Source: an uncultured Riemerella sp. (GTDB lineage: Bacteria > Bacteroidota > Bacteroidia > Flavobacteriales > Weeksellaceae). From it: a stretch of DNA of 10,875 bases. Shown here piece after piece: positions 1 through 7,162 of the stretch. The DNA lies in the NCBI GenBank assembly GCA_938037185.1, contig CALHQK010000004.1, positions 1-10,875 of the forward strand, written 5' to 3'. A program made the position numbers and the translations under genes. Each line of letters opens with the position of its first letter. Position 1 is the first letter of the stretch. The notes below the pieces were generated by a model. That model was given only the letters and a program-made list of their open reading frames with translations, was not told the origin of the DNA and searched no databases.

Positions 1-1398
1 TACCTCTTGTTTTTTACTGAGATGTGGGAGCGTTTCAGTTATTATGGAATGCGTGGGATATTAACACTTTTCCTCACAAAAACTCTTGTGGAGGGAGGTT
101 TAGGAATTCCAGAAAATTCTACGATGCTTATATATGGACTTTTTACAGGTTTTGTATATTTTACTCCGCTTATTGGAGGCTGGTTAGCAGATACTTACAT
201 CGGACAAAGGAAAGCAATTATGATTGGAGCTTTAACGATGATGCTGGGACAGTTTGCTCTTTTTGGAATAAAAGAATTCAGTTTTTTACAAAGTTCAGCC
301 CCTATTAATTGGACTATATTTAACTATACAATATTAGAAGCGGATGCTCCTATTGGTTTATGGTTAGGGCTTTTACTTCTTATTATTGGTAATGGATTTT
401 TCAAACCAAATATTTCAACTCTTGTGAGTGGACTTTATGAAGAGGGGGATAAACGAAGAGATTCTGCATTTTCCATTTTCTATATGGGGATTAATCTGGG
501 AGCTTTCTTTGCACCTCTTGTAATTGGCTTGCTTACAAAAGACATTTTCGCAGTAAAAGAAGGAGGGAAAGTTATATCTTATGGCTATCAGTATGGATTT
601 TTAGCTTCTGCTATAGGAATGTTTATTGGGCAGATTGCATTTAGTTTCTTTGCATCCAAATATCTTGGTAATCTTGGATTAACTCCAATAGCAAAAAAAT
701 CTGAAAATACAGAAAAAGAGGACAATAAAAAACCATTAACCATAGTTGAAAAGCAAAGAATAGCAGTTATATTTATATTTTTCATTTTTGCAATATTCTT
801 CTGGGCAGGATTTGAGCAGGCAGGTTCTTCACTTACTTTATACACAGATAAATACATTGATAGAAAAGTATTTGGGTATGAAATTCCTACGGAATGGTTT
901 CAATCTGTAAATCCTTTATTTATAGTGCTTTTAGCTCCTTTATTTGCAATGTTTTGGGGATCAAAATTGGGACAAAAACTTACTTCTCCTCTTAAAATGG
1001 GATTAGGCATGATTATTTTGGGTATAGGATTTTGGTTTATGATTGGTGCTGTTGCAGAGAGAGGAGGTGATGATATAACTGATACTAATATAAAAGCTAG
1101 TCTTTGGTGGCTTGTAATGACTTATTTAATTCATACCATTGGAGAATTATGCTTATCACCAGTGGGACTTTCTGTAGTGACAAAACTTTCTCCACCAAAA
1201 TTAGCTTCTTTATTGATGGGGGTTTGGCTGCTTTCATCATTTGTAGCAAATATTGTAGGAGGTGTTGTAGCTTCAAAAGTTGAAGCAATGGGAGCAGGAA
1301 GTGTATTTACCTATATATCAATATTTGTAATAATATGTGGAATACTTTTGATAGCACTAAACAAGGTGCTATTGAAACTGATGCACGGAGTGAAATAA
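1..1398 (+). CDS. POT/PTR family proton-dependent di-/tripeptide transporter, 5'-truncated by the window edge
   Basis: This is an inner-membrane proton-coupled peptide importer of the major facilitator fold (POT/PTR2 family). The frame is open from base 1 and 465 residues are visible. The family's proton-coupling ExxER motif sits at about residues 7-11 (EMWERF, followed by SYYG) and belongs to TM1, so only a short N-terminal leader is missing. The second PTR2 signature is at about 133-172 (FFKPNIS, then FYMGINLGAFFAP). A GWLADTYIGQRK loop at about 60-71 matches the MFS loop 2-3 motif. A charged lysine-rich loop at about 230-250 separates the two halves, and hydrophobic segments continue to the C-terminus. 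A TTG at 7-9 could be read as a start but falls inside the conserved motif, so it is not the true start. The gene ends in TAA just before a hairpin terminator. Substrate preference (di- or tripeptide) cannot be read from the sequence. Its base composition is clearly more AT-rich than the other MFS gene here. Confidence 0.93.
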   Translation, partial: YLLFFTEMWERFSYYGMRGILTLFLTKTLVEGGLGIPENSTMLIYGLFTGFVYFTPLIGGWLADTYIGQRKAIMIGALTMMLGQFALFGIKEFSFLQSSAPINWTIFNYTILEADAPIGLWLGLLLLIIGNGFFKPNISTLVSGLYEEGDKRRDSAFSIFYMGINLGAFFAPLVIGLLTKDIFAVKEGGKVISYGYQYGFLASAIGMFIGQIAFSFFASKYLGNLGLTPIAKKSENTEKEDNKKPLTIVEKQRIAVIFIFFIFAIFFWAGFEQAGSSLTLYTDKYIDRKVFGYEIPTEWFQSVNPLFIVLLAPLFAMFWGSKLGQKLTSPLKMGLGMIILGIGFWFMIGAVAERGGDDITDTNIKASLWWLVMTYLIHTIGELCLSPVGLSVVTKLSPPKLASLLMGVWLLSSFVANIVGGVVASKVEAMGAGSVFTYISIFVIICGILLIALNKVLLKLMHGVK

Positions 1399-1414
1399 AT
1401 AAAATTTGTTAAAT

Positions 1415-1454
1415 AAAAAATAAAAGACCGTTAAATTTCGGTCTTTTATTTTTT
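1415..1454 (+). terminator. Intrinsic terminator after the peptide transporter
   Basis: A perfect inverted repeat pairs 1415-1430 with 1439-1454 around an 8-base loop (ttaaattt). The core is AAAGACCG/CGGTCTTT, flanked by an A-tract on the left and a T-tract on the right. It begins 17 bases after the transporter stop and ends before the promoter of the next gene. The A/T flanks would let it work in both directions, but only the + strand transporter needs it. Confidence 0.88.
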
Positions 1455-1470
1455 CAAAGAAAAAAGTTTT

Positions 1471-1478
1471 TATATTTG
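1471..1478 (+). promoter_or_regulatory. Bacteroidota -7 promoter element for the thioredoxin-like/DUF4920 unit
   Basis: TATATTTG matches the Bacteroidota sigma-A -7 consensus TAnnTTTG. It lies just downstream of a terminator and 24 bases before the ATG at 1503. I see no TTG at the usual -33 spacing. The TTG within this box is in frame with the gene and can be mistaken for a start codon. Confidence 0.6.
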
Positions 1479-1502
1479 TTGCTTGTAAATTTTAGTATTC
1501 AA

Positions 1503-2048
1503 ATGAAAAAAATAGCAATTGTATTTTCTGTGTTTTCATCTATGTTTATGTTGGCACAAGTGAATTGGATGACCATGGATCAGGCGCTGGAAGCACAGAA
1601 AAAAACGCCAAAAAAGATAATGATTAAGTTCTACACAGACTGGTGTTCTATGTGTAAAATGATGGATAAAAATACTTTTTCCAATCCTGTGATTACAGAA
1701 TATATCAATGATAATTATTACGCGGTGAAATTCAATTCCGAAGGGAATGAAGATGTAACTTTCCAAGGAAAAAAATTCAACAATCCAGAATTTAATCCAA
1801 AAAGAAAACCTACTTATGGAGGCGGGCCTCAGCACCAGTTTGTAACTTATTTCGGTGTAAAAGGATATCCTACCACGGTTTTCCTTGATGAAGACCAAAA
1901 GCTTTTGACAGGGCTTGTGGGTTATTTCAATCCAAGAGACATGGAAGCATATTTGGCTCTTTTTGCGACCAATGAATTTAAAAAAATAAAAACTCAGCAA
2001 GAGTGGCAGTCTTACAGAGAGAAATTTAAACATAAAATTAAAAGCTAA
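1503..2048 (+). CDS. Exported thioredoxin-fold protein (CxxC), probable periplasmic thiol oxidoreductase
   Basis: The protein is 181 residues. Residues 1-19 look like a Sec signal peptide (MKK, a hydrophobic core, then MLAQ), so the mature protein should be periplasmic or membrane-facing. The active-site motif is W47-C48-S-M-C51-K, preceded by a thioredoxin-like strand (IMIKFYTDW). The cis-proline loop is GYPTT at 121-125, followed by the strand VFLDE. An insertion at about 84-115, rich in Asn, Pro, Gly and Lys, lies between these elements. This fits the Thioredoxin_7/DsbD-gamma-like group rather than cytosolic TrxA. I chose the ATG at 1503 because it begins the signal peptide; the in-frame TTG at 1476 is part of the -7 promoter box. 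The DUF4920 gene follows after 5 bases, so the two are surely cotranscribed. Whether it reduces or isomerises disulfides, and its partner, cannot be read from the sequence. Confidence 0.88.
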   Translation: MKKIAIVFSVFSSMFMLAQVNWMTMDQALEAQKKTPKKIMIKFYTDWCSMCKMMDKNTFSNPVITEYINDNYYAVKFNSEGNEDVTFQGKKFNNPEFNPKRKPTYGGGPQHQFVTYFGVKGYPTTVFLDEDQKLLTGLVGYFNPRDMEAYLALFATNEFKKIKTQQEWQSYREKFKHKIKS

Positions 2049-2053
2049 TCTTT

Positions 2054-2536
2054 ATGAAAAAACTAATTTTATTGATGGGAATTTTTGGGATGAGCCTCCT
2101 TCACGCTCAGAGTAATATCCCTAAAGCTCAGAAAGGAGTGGAATACGGAGCGGGCGTTCCTGAAAATATTGCTTATAATGTGCAGTCTCCAGACCAAGTG
2201 ATAAAGTCTCTTAAGAAGAAAAACGAGATAGACAGAGTAACCATCAAAGGAAAAGTAACAGCGGTTTGTCCTAAAAAAGGATGCTGGGTTACATTAGAAA
2301 ACACTCAGAATGTAGAAGTTTTTGTGAAGATGAAAGATTACGCTTTTTTCCTTCCACAGAATATCGCGGGTAAAACTATCCTGCTGGATGCGAAAGTAAC
2401 TAAACAAGAAACTTCTGTGAAAGAACTTCGTCATTATGCCGAGGATGCAGGAAAATCAAAAGAAGAAATTGCAAAAATCACAAAACCAAAAGTAGAAATA
2501 CGAGTTTTAGCAAACGGAATCAAAGTCATAGATTGA
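2054..2536 (+). CDS. Exported DUF4920 domain protein
   Basis: The protein is 160 residues with a short Sec-type signal peptide at 1-19 (MKKLILLMG to LHAQ). The body matches the DUF4920 family as I know it. The sequence VTIKGKVTAVCPKKGCW at about 62-78 carries the family's conserved cysteine pair, C72 and C77. It is followed by VEVFVKMKDYAFFLP at about 87-101 and HYAEDAGKSKEE at 127-138. The pattern of short strands suggests a small OB-like beta barrel, which is an inference. The function of the family is not established to my knowledge. The gene starts 5 bases after the thioredoxin-like gene and shares its promoter, so the cysteine pair could be a substrate of, or a metal or redox partner for, that protein. 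The gene has no Shine-Dalgarno sequence, which is normal for the phylum. It ends just before a hairpin shared with the convergent transporter gene. Confidence 0.85.
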   Translation: MKKLILLMGIFGMSLLHAQSNIPKAQKGVEYGAGVPENIAYNVQSPDQVIKSLKKKNEIDRVTIKGKVTAVCPKKGCWVTLENTQNVEVFVKMKDYAFFLPQNIAGKTILLDAKVTKQETSVKELRHYAEDAGKSKEEIAKITKPKVEIRVLANGIKVID

Positions 2537-2554
2537 TAATTTTTTAGGTTAAAC

Positions 2555-2585
2555 AAAAAGCACTCCTATTTCGGAGTGCTTTTTT
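2555..2585. terminator. Bidirectional terminator between convergent DUF4920 and MFS genes
   Basis: A perfect 12-bp stem pairs 2555-2566 with 2573-2584 (core GCACTCC/GGAGTGC) around a 6-base loop. It has an A-tract on the left and a T-tract on the right, so it can end transcription from either side. It lies 18 bases past the DUF4920 stop and abuts the stop of the minus-strand MFS gene. Confidence 0.9.
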
Positions 2586-2586
2586 A

Positions 2587-3807
2587 TTAGATATCTTTGG
2601 GTTTCTTCTTTACGAATAATGTGAGTAAAAATCCTAAACAAAGCAGAACCAGCCCGATGATGTAGGAATAAACCCCAGCCTGCTCTTGGAAATAATCTTT
2701 CATATAAGCCGTAATCTGCGGGCCAATCAGTCCGCCTATTCCCCAGCCTACCATCATGATTCCGTAGAGAGAGGCCATCAGGTTAGGGTTGTATTGTTCT
2801 TTGACCAAAGAAGGCATTACCCCAAGGCTTCCGCCATAGCACAATAAAACCAAGCAAACGCCCAAGAAAAATACGATAGGATTTTGAGTAAAAATGAGGA
2901 CGATGAAAATGCAAATTTCTATCAAAAAAATCATTCTAAAAGTCTGGATTCTTCCCACTTTGTCAGACACACCTCCCCACATAAATCTTCCAAAACCATT
3001 ACACAGAGAACTTATCCCTATCAGCGTAGCGCCGTGCTGCTCCAGCTCTGTGGCATCTGTCATTCCCTCAGCTCTGAGATAATCCTGTAATAAAGGCGAC
3101 TGGAACGCGATGAAAATCATCCCAGCAATCACACTAAACATGAAAAACAACCAAGATGCAATGTATTCGCGCTGGATAATGGTTTTATAAATTGCTGAAA
3201 ATGAGATTTCTGCTGTGCTTTGCGAAGTGGTGTTTTTTATACTTAATTGATAAGTAAATATTGGTAAAACAATTAGCAGCATACAGCCAATCGCAAGGAA
3301 AGTAACAGCCAGATTTTCCTCAAATAAATTCAAGAAAAACGGTGCTAATATTTTAGACATGATTAAAGCGCCCAGCCCAAATCCTGTGACTACCATTCCT
3401 GTAGCAAGTCCCTGTTTGTCTGGAAACCAGCTTGATACGGCCACTACGGGCGTTACATATGCCATTCCCAAGCCTATTCCGCCGATAAACCCGAAACCAA
3501 TGTATAATAAAGGCAAAATCTCTAATTTTAGAGCGAAATAAGAAACGATATATCCCAGCCCATAGAGCACAGCTCCCATAGTAGCGAGGTTTTTTAGTTT
3601 GAACTGATGAAGTTTTGCTCCGCACCATGCCGATGTTACTCCCATCATCAGGTTAGAAATACTGAAAGCCCACGCCGTTTCTCCCTGTGTCCAGCCATAG
3701 GCTTCGCTTACAGGCTTCTGAAAGAAACTCCACGCATAGACCGTTCCCAAAAATAAATGGGTAAGAATAGCTGCAACAGCTATGAACCAACGATTTTTAT
3801 TCTCCAT
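2587..3807 (-). CDS. OFA family MFS transporter (oxalate/formate antiporter-like; substrate unknown)
   Basis: This is a 406-residue inner-membrane transporter with about 12 hydrophobic segments in two halves, joined by a polar loop near 190-210. Signatures of the OFA branch are visible: GTVYAWSFF at 21-29 in TM1, GIGLGMAYVTP at 110-120, and WFPDKQGLATG at 127-137 followed by GFGLGAL. The second-half MFS loop motif is GGVSDKVGR at 278-286. An arginine in TM8 (NGFGR, R274) fits the position important in OxlT. The TM11 region (YGIMMVGWGIGGLIGP) lacks the lysine that binds dicarboxylate in OxlT. Oxalate/formate exchange is therefore doubtful, and a monocarboxylate such as pyruvate, as proposed for YhjX, is a possible alternative. 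That is inference from memory of the family. The ATG at 3805-3807 follows a good -7 element. The base composition is clearly more GC-rich than the peptide transporter. Confidence 0.87.
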   Translation of the reverse strand: MENKNRWFIAVAAILTHLFLGTVYAWSFFQKPVSEAYGWTQGETAWAFSISNLMMGVTSAWCGAKLHQFKLKNLATMGAVLYGLGYIVSYFALKLEILPLLYIGFGFIGGIGLGMAYVTPVVAVSSWFPDKQGLATGMVVTGFGLGALIMSKILAPFFLNLFEENLAVTFLAIGCMLLIVLPIFTYQLSIKNTTSQSTAEISFSAIYKTIIQREYIASWLFFMFSVIAGMIFIAFQSPLLQDYLRAEGMTDATELEQHGATLIGISSLCNGFGRFMWGGVSDKVGRIQTFRMIFLIEICIFIVLIFTQNPIVFFLGVCLVLLCYGGSLGVMPSLVKEQYNPNLMASLYGIMMVGWGIGGLIGPQITAYMKDYFQEQAGVYSYIIGLVLLCLGFLLTLFVKKKPKDI

Positions 3808-3824
3808 ATAAAATAATTAGGGCG

Positions 3825-3832
3825 CAAAAATA
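3825..3832 (-). promoter_or_regulatory. -7 promoter element for the OFA transporter
   Basis: Read on the minus strand this is TATTTTTG, matching TAnnTTTG, 17 bases upstream of the ATG. No -33 TTG is apparent. The preceding terminator at 3882-3915 isolates this gene from the upstream YceI gene, so a separate promoter is expected here. Confidence 0.55.
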
Positions 3833-3881
3833 TATAAATAATTTGAAACGAAAAGTTTTTGTGATTTTTTCCGAGACTTGT

Positions 3882-3915
3882 GAAATAAAAATTACCCTCT
3901 ATTATTGAGGGTAAT
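3882..3915 (-). terminator. Intrinsic terminator after the YceI gene
   Basis: A perfect 9-bp inverted repeat (ATTACCCTC at 3891-3899, GAGGGTAAT at 3907-3915) surrounds a 7-base loop. On the minus strand it is followed by TTTTATTT, a U-tract. It sits about 36 bases past the YceI stop. Confidence 0.82.
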
Positions 3916-3951
3916 TCGCAATTTTAAATTTATAATGAAAAAACTAAACTT

Positions 3952-4524
3952 TTATTCTGCTATCATTTCAAAGTCTCCTTTTATTTGGACTTTGTCGCTG
4001 ATCATCGCTTCTGGATATCCTCCACCGATACCAAAATCAGAACGCTTGATAATTCCTACCACTTGGTATCCGTAAGTTTTTTTCTTACTCATAGGATTTA
4101 CCACCATTCCTTTGTACAGCATACTTACGGTAACAGGCTTAGTTACACCGTGAAGCGTAAGATTTCCTGTTACTTGGTACAAGTTTTTCTTTATCGCTTT
4201 GATGCTGGTTCCTTGGAAAACCATTTCTGGGAATTTTTTCACATCGAAGAAATCTTCGTTTTTGAGATGGTTGTCCCTTGCCTCAATATGCGTGTTGATA
4301 GAATTCACATCCACCACGAAATTGATTTTAGATTTTGTGAAATTCTTCTCATCTACATTTATGCTTAGGGCAGCTTTCTCAAAATTCCCTGTAATTTCGC
4401 TGATTCCTAAGTGAGTTACCGAAAACTGAATTCTGCTGTGCGCAGGGTCTGATTTTAAAGCATTTTGGGCAAATGAATTTACAGCCATTAGACCCATAAA
4501 TAATAATGATACTATCTTTTTCAT
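3952..4524 (-). CDS. Secreted YceI-family lipocalin-like protein
   Basis: The protein is 190 residues. Residues 1-20 are a Sec signal peptide (MKKIVSLLF to NSFAQ), so the protein should be periplasmic. The YceI fold is recognised from SDPAHSRIQFSVTHLGIS at about 25-42, SINTHIEARDNHLKNEDFFDV at about 74-94 followed by FPEMVFQG, then NLTLHGVTKPVTV and IKRSDFGIGGG. The family forms an extended beta barrel that in characterised members binds polyprenoid or amphiphilic lipids in its core. The natural ligand here is unknown. It has its own promoter and terminator and appears to be monocistronic. Its neighbours, a transporter and metG, do not suggest a pathway. Length and motif order are normal for the family. 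Confidence 0.93.
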   Translation of the reverse strand: MKKIVSLLFMGLMAVNSFAQNALKSDPAHSRIQFSVTHLGISEITGNFEKAALSINVDEKNFTKSKINFVVDVNSINTHIEARDNHLKNEDFFDVKKFPEMVFQGTSIKAIKKNLYQVTGNLTLHGVTKPVTVSMLYKGMVVNPMSKKKTYGYQVVGIIKRSDFGIGGGYPEAMISDKVQIKGDFEMIAE

Positions 4525-4544
4525 ATTCGTTAATTTTATTGATA

Positions 4545-4552
4545 CAAAGATA
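4545..4552 (-). promoter_or_regulatory. -7 promoter element for the YceI gene
   Basis: On the minus strand this reads TATCTTTG, matching TAnnTTTG, 20 bases upstream of the ATG. A TTG (4568-4570, complement CAA) lies 15 bases further upstream, slightly closer than the usual -33 spacing. I see no convincing metG terminator in 4525-4614, so some read-through from metG is also possible. Confidence 0.55.
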
Positions 4553-4614
4553 TGGTTAATAACTATTCAAAAAATTGACCTATGATAAGATTTTCAAAAT
4601 ATTTATGCCTAAAA

Positions 4615-6657
4615 TTAGCCAATCTCTATTCCGTTTTCTACCTTTTCATCAGGCGTCACGAAAGATAGTTTGCCATCTGGTTTGGTCGTAAGCAGCAGCA
4701 TTCCTTGGGATTCTATTCCTCGGATTTTTCTTGGAGCGAGGTTTAGAAGAATCATCACTTGTTTTCCGATGATTTCCTCAGGGCTGAAACTTTCTGCAAT
4801 TCCCGAAACCACGGTGCGAACATCTACGCCAGTATCTACTTTTAGTTTTAGTAATTTGTCAGCTTTTTCTACTTTTTCAGCTTCTAAAATCGTAGCGGTT
4901 CTAAGGTCTATTTTCGTAAAATCATCAAATGAAATTTGTTCTTTCATAGGGTTTGCGTTAGGATTGGTTTTTTGATTGTTTATTTTTGTGTTTTCCAGCT
5001 TTTTGATTTGTGCCTCTATCACATCATCCTCTATTTTAGAGAAAAGCAGCGGCATTTCATTGATTTGGTGCCCTGTTGGGATAGGCGGCGTGTTTAGAAC
5101 TTCATACCAGTTTTTGTTTCCGAGATTTAGTCCAGATTTCATTTTTTGGGAAGTAAAAGGCAGGAACGGCTCACACAGATACGCCAGCGCTCCAGCGACT
5201 TGTAATGCGCAGAACATCTGTGTTTTCACGCGTTCAGGATTATCTTTTATCACTTTCCAAGGTTCTTCATCTGCAAGGTATTTATTTCCTAATCTTGCTA
5301 AATTCATCATCTCGGTAAGGGCATCACGGAAGCGGAATTCATCTAGGTTTTTACCGATTTTTTCTGGAATTTGCTGCATTTCGTGGTAAAGGTCTTTATC
5401 CACTTGCTCAAATTCGTTAGGCTGAGGAACGATTCCGTTGTAATATTTTTGGGTAAGAACTGTCACACGATTGATAAAATTCCCAAAAATTCCTACCAAT
5501 TCCGAGTTGTTTTTGGTCTGAAAATCTTTCCAAGTAAAATTATTATCCTTTGTCTCTGGCGCCGAAGAAAGCAGTGCATAGCGCAGTGCATCTTGCTGGT
5601 CAGGGAAATCCTCTACATATTCGTGAGCCCATACAGCCCAGTTTCTCGAAGTAGAAATTTTATCATTTTCAAGGTTAAGGAATTCAAACGCAGGGACATT
5701 TTTCGGCATGATGTAGTCTCCATGAGCTTTCATCATCGATGGGAAAATGATGCAGTGGAAGACAATGTTGTCCTTTCCAATGAAGTGAATAAGGTCTGTT
5801 TCTTCATTTTGCCAAAAATCTTTCCAGTTTTTGCCGTTTTTCTCTGCCCATTCTTGCGTGAAAGAAATATAGCCGATAGGCGCATCAAACCAAACATAAA
5901 GCACCTTGCCCTCCGCATTTGGAAGCGGAACAGGGACGCCCCAGTTTAGGTCACGAGTCATGGCTCTTGGTTTTAGTCCGTCATTGAGCCAAGATTTTAC
6001 TTGTCCATATACATTAGGTTTCCAGTCGTCCTGATGTCCTTTGATAATCCATTCGTTCAGGAAGTTTTCATACTCGTTTAGAGGAAGATACCAGTTTTTG
6101 GTTTCCTTTAAAACGGGTGTGTTACCGCTGAGCATGGATTTTGGGTTGATAAGTTCCGTAGGCGAAAGGGTAGAACCGCATTTTTCGCACTGGTCGCCGT
6201 AGGCGTTTTCATTGCTGCATTTTGGGCATGTACCTACGATATATCTGTCGGCAAGGAATTCTCCTGCCTGTTCATCAAAGAATTGTTCAGAAATTTCTTC
6301 CTCGAATTTACCTTTGTTATAGAGGTTTAGGAAGAATTCTTGACTTACTTCATAGTGTTTTTTAGAGGTCGTTCTGGAATATTCATCAAAGGAAATCCCT
6401 AAATCCGCAAAAGATTTTTTGATGATTTCATGATATTTGTCCACCACATCCTGCGGAGTGATGCCTTCTTTTTTTGCTCTGATGGTGATGGGAATACCAT
6501 GTTCATCAGAACCACAGATAAAGGCAACTTCCTGTCCTGTGTTTCTCTGAAATCTTGCATAAACATCAGCAGGGATATATACACCCGCTAAATGCCCGAT
6601 ATGCACAGGTCCATTGGCATAAGGCAGGGCAGCGGTAATCATTTTTCTCTTTGACAT
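4615..6657 (-). CDS. metG: Methionyl-tRNA synthetase with fused C-terminal tRNA-binding domain
   Basis: This cytoplasmic class I aminoacyl-tRNA synthetase charges tRNA-Met for initiation and elongation. From the ATG at 6655-6657 it has 680 residues, normal for the long MetG form. The HIGH motif is at 19-22, within [13 protein letters not shown] four-cysteine zinc knuckle is at C144, C147, C157 and C160. The second catalytic signature is the KISTS variant of KMSKS at 333-337, in [13 protein letters not shown]. The anticodon-binding helical domain covers about 380-540. After a polar Asn/Lys linker (about 553-572), an EMAPII/Trbp111-type OB-fold domain occupies about 573-680 ([36 protein letters not shown]), which in this family aids tRNA binding and dimerisation. 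An in-frame TTG at 6676-6678 would add seven residues, but it lies inside the -7 promoter box and I reject it. The gene is divergent from ruvX across a short AT-rich spacer. Confidence 0.97.
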   Translation of the reverse strand: MSKRKMITAALPYANGPVHIGHLAGVYIPADVYARFQRNTGQEVAFICGSDEHGIPITIRAKKEGITPQDVVDKYHEIIKKSFADLGISFDEYSRTTSKKHYEVSQEFFLNLYNKGKFEEEISEQFFDEQAGEFLADRYIVGTCPKCSNENAYGDQCEKCGSTLSPTELINPKSMLSGNTPVLKETKNWYLPLNEYENFLNEWIIKGHQDDWKPNVYGQVKSWLNDGLKPRAMTRDLNWGVPVPLPNAEGKVLYVWFDAPIGYISFTQEWAEKNGKNWKDFWQNEETDLIHFIGKDNIVFHCIIFPSMMKAHGDYIMPKNVPAFEFLNLENDKISTSRNWAVWAHEYVEDFPDQQDALRYALLSSAPETKDNNFTWKDFQTKNNSELVGIFGNFINRVTVLTQKYYNGIVPQPNEFEQVDKDLYHEMQQIPEKIGKNLDEFRFRDALTEMMNLARLGNKYLADEEPWKVIKDNPERVKTQMFCALQVAGALAYLCEPFLPFTSQKMKSGLNLGNKNWYEVLNTPPIPTGHQINEMPLLFSKIEDDVIEAQIKKLENTKINNQKTNPNANPMKEQISFDDFTKIDLRTATILEAEKVEKADKLLKLKVDTGVDVRTVVSGIAESFSPEEIIGKQVMILLNLAPRKIRGIESQGMLLLTTKPDGKLSFVTPDEKVENGIEIG

Positions 6658-6675
6658 ATAATTCCTTATTTTTTG

Positions 6676-6683
6676 CAAATATA
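6676..6683 (-). promoter_or_regulatory. -7 promoter element for metG
   Basis: On the minus strand this reads TATATTTG, an exact TAnnTTTG match, 18 bases upstream of the metG ATG. This predicts a leader of roughly 15 bases, too short for a T-box or other riboswitch, so none is seen controlling metG. No clear -33 TTG is visible. Confidence 0.62.
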
Positions 6684-6734
6684 AGGATTTGAGACTTTTT
6701 TAACATTAAATATAATTAAATAAATAAAAATGTT

Positions 6735-6742
6735 TAAATTTG
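6735..6742 (+). promoter_or_regulatory. -7 promoter element for ruvX-def-DUF5606, implying a near-leaderless mRNA
   Basis: TAAATTTG matches TAnnTTTG and ends only 6 bases before the ATG at 6749. With transcription starting a few bases after the box, the mRNA would begin at or within about 3 bases of the start codon. The TTG ending this box is in frame with ruvX and can be misread as its start. The box faces the metG promoter across 51 AT-rich bases (6684-6734). Confidence 0.6.
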
Positions 6743-6748
6743 CCCCCG

Positions 6749-7162
6749 ATGGGACAAATACTGGCAGTAGATTTTGGTAAAAAGCGTTGTGGTCTGGCTG
6801 CAACAGATGATTTACGCATAATAGCCAGTGGTTTGGATACTGTGGAAACTACCGCTTTGATGGAGTTTTTGAGAAATTATTTCGGTGAAAATTCTGTAGA
6901 TGAGGTGGTTATAGGGCTTCCTACGGATTTGAAAGGAAATATGTCCGAAGTGGAGCAGGATATTCAGAAGTTTATAGAAGAATTTAAGAGTGAATTTTCA
7001 GAGGTATCGGTGGTGCGGTTTGATGAGAGATTTACCTCTAAAATAGCTTCATATTTCATCAGTCAAAGCGGCAAAAATAAGAAACAGAGACAAGAAAAAG
7101 GATTGATAGATAAAGTAAGTGCTACACTTATTTTACAACAATATTTAGAACAAAAACTATGA
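6749..7162 (+). CDS. ruvX: RuvX/YqgF family RNase H-fold protein (putative Holliday junction resolvase / pre-16S rRNA nuclease)
   Basis: This small cytoplasmic protein has an RNase H-like fold. E. coli YqgF is needed for maturing the 5' end of 16S rRNA, and the family has also been assigned Holliday junction resolvase activity. From the ATG at 6749 it has 137 residues, the usual family length, and begins with the canonical MGQILAVDFGKKRCG, which holds the first catalytic Asp (D8). VVIGLPTDLKGNMSE lies at 53-67, FDERFTS at 91-97, and the last acidic position is D121 in KGLIDKVSA. The in-frame TTG at 6740 would add only MPP and belongs to the promoter box. The stop codon overlaps the def start (ATGA, 7159-7162), implying translational coupling with peptide deformylase. 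The placement beside translation genes fits the rRNA-processing role better than recombination; that is inference. Confidence 0.93.
   Translation: MGQILAVDFGKKRCGLAATDDLRIIASGLDTVETTALMEFLRNYFGENSVDEVVIGLPTDLKGNMSEVEQDIQKFIEEFKSEFSEVSVVRFDERFTSKIASYFISQSGKNKKQRQEKGLIDKVSATLILQQYLEQKL

Noticed and set aside
1536..2033. 165-codon open frame on the minus strand opposite the thioredoxin-like gene
   Set aside because: It is antisense to a gene with clear CxxC and cis-Pro motifs, has no promoter box and no recognisable protein features.
4525..4614. Search for a metG terminator in the metG-YceI gap
   Set aside because: I found no GC-containing stem with a U-tract on the minus strand. The region holds the YceI promoter and otherwise nothing I can support.
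5371..5949. 192-codon open frame on the + strand opposite metG
   Set aside because: It lies entirely antisense to the conserved catalytic part of metG, and its translation resembles no family. It is a shadow of the real gene.
6658..6748. Possible riboswitch or T-box for metG, or a small RNA, in the metG-ruvX spacer
   Set aside because: The spacer is only about 90 bases, very AT-rich, with facing -7 boxes close to both start codons. There is no room for a leader structure.
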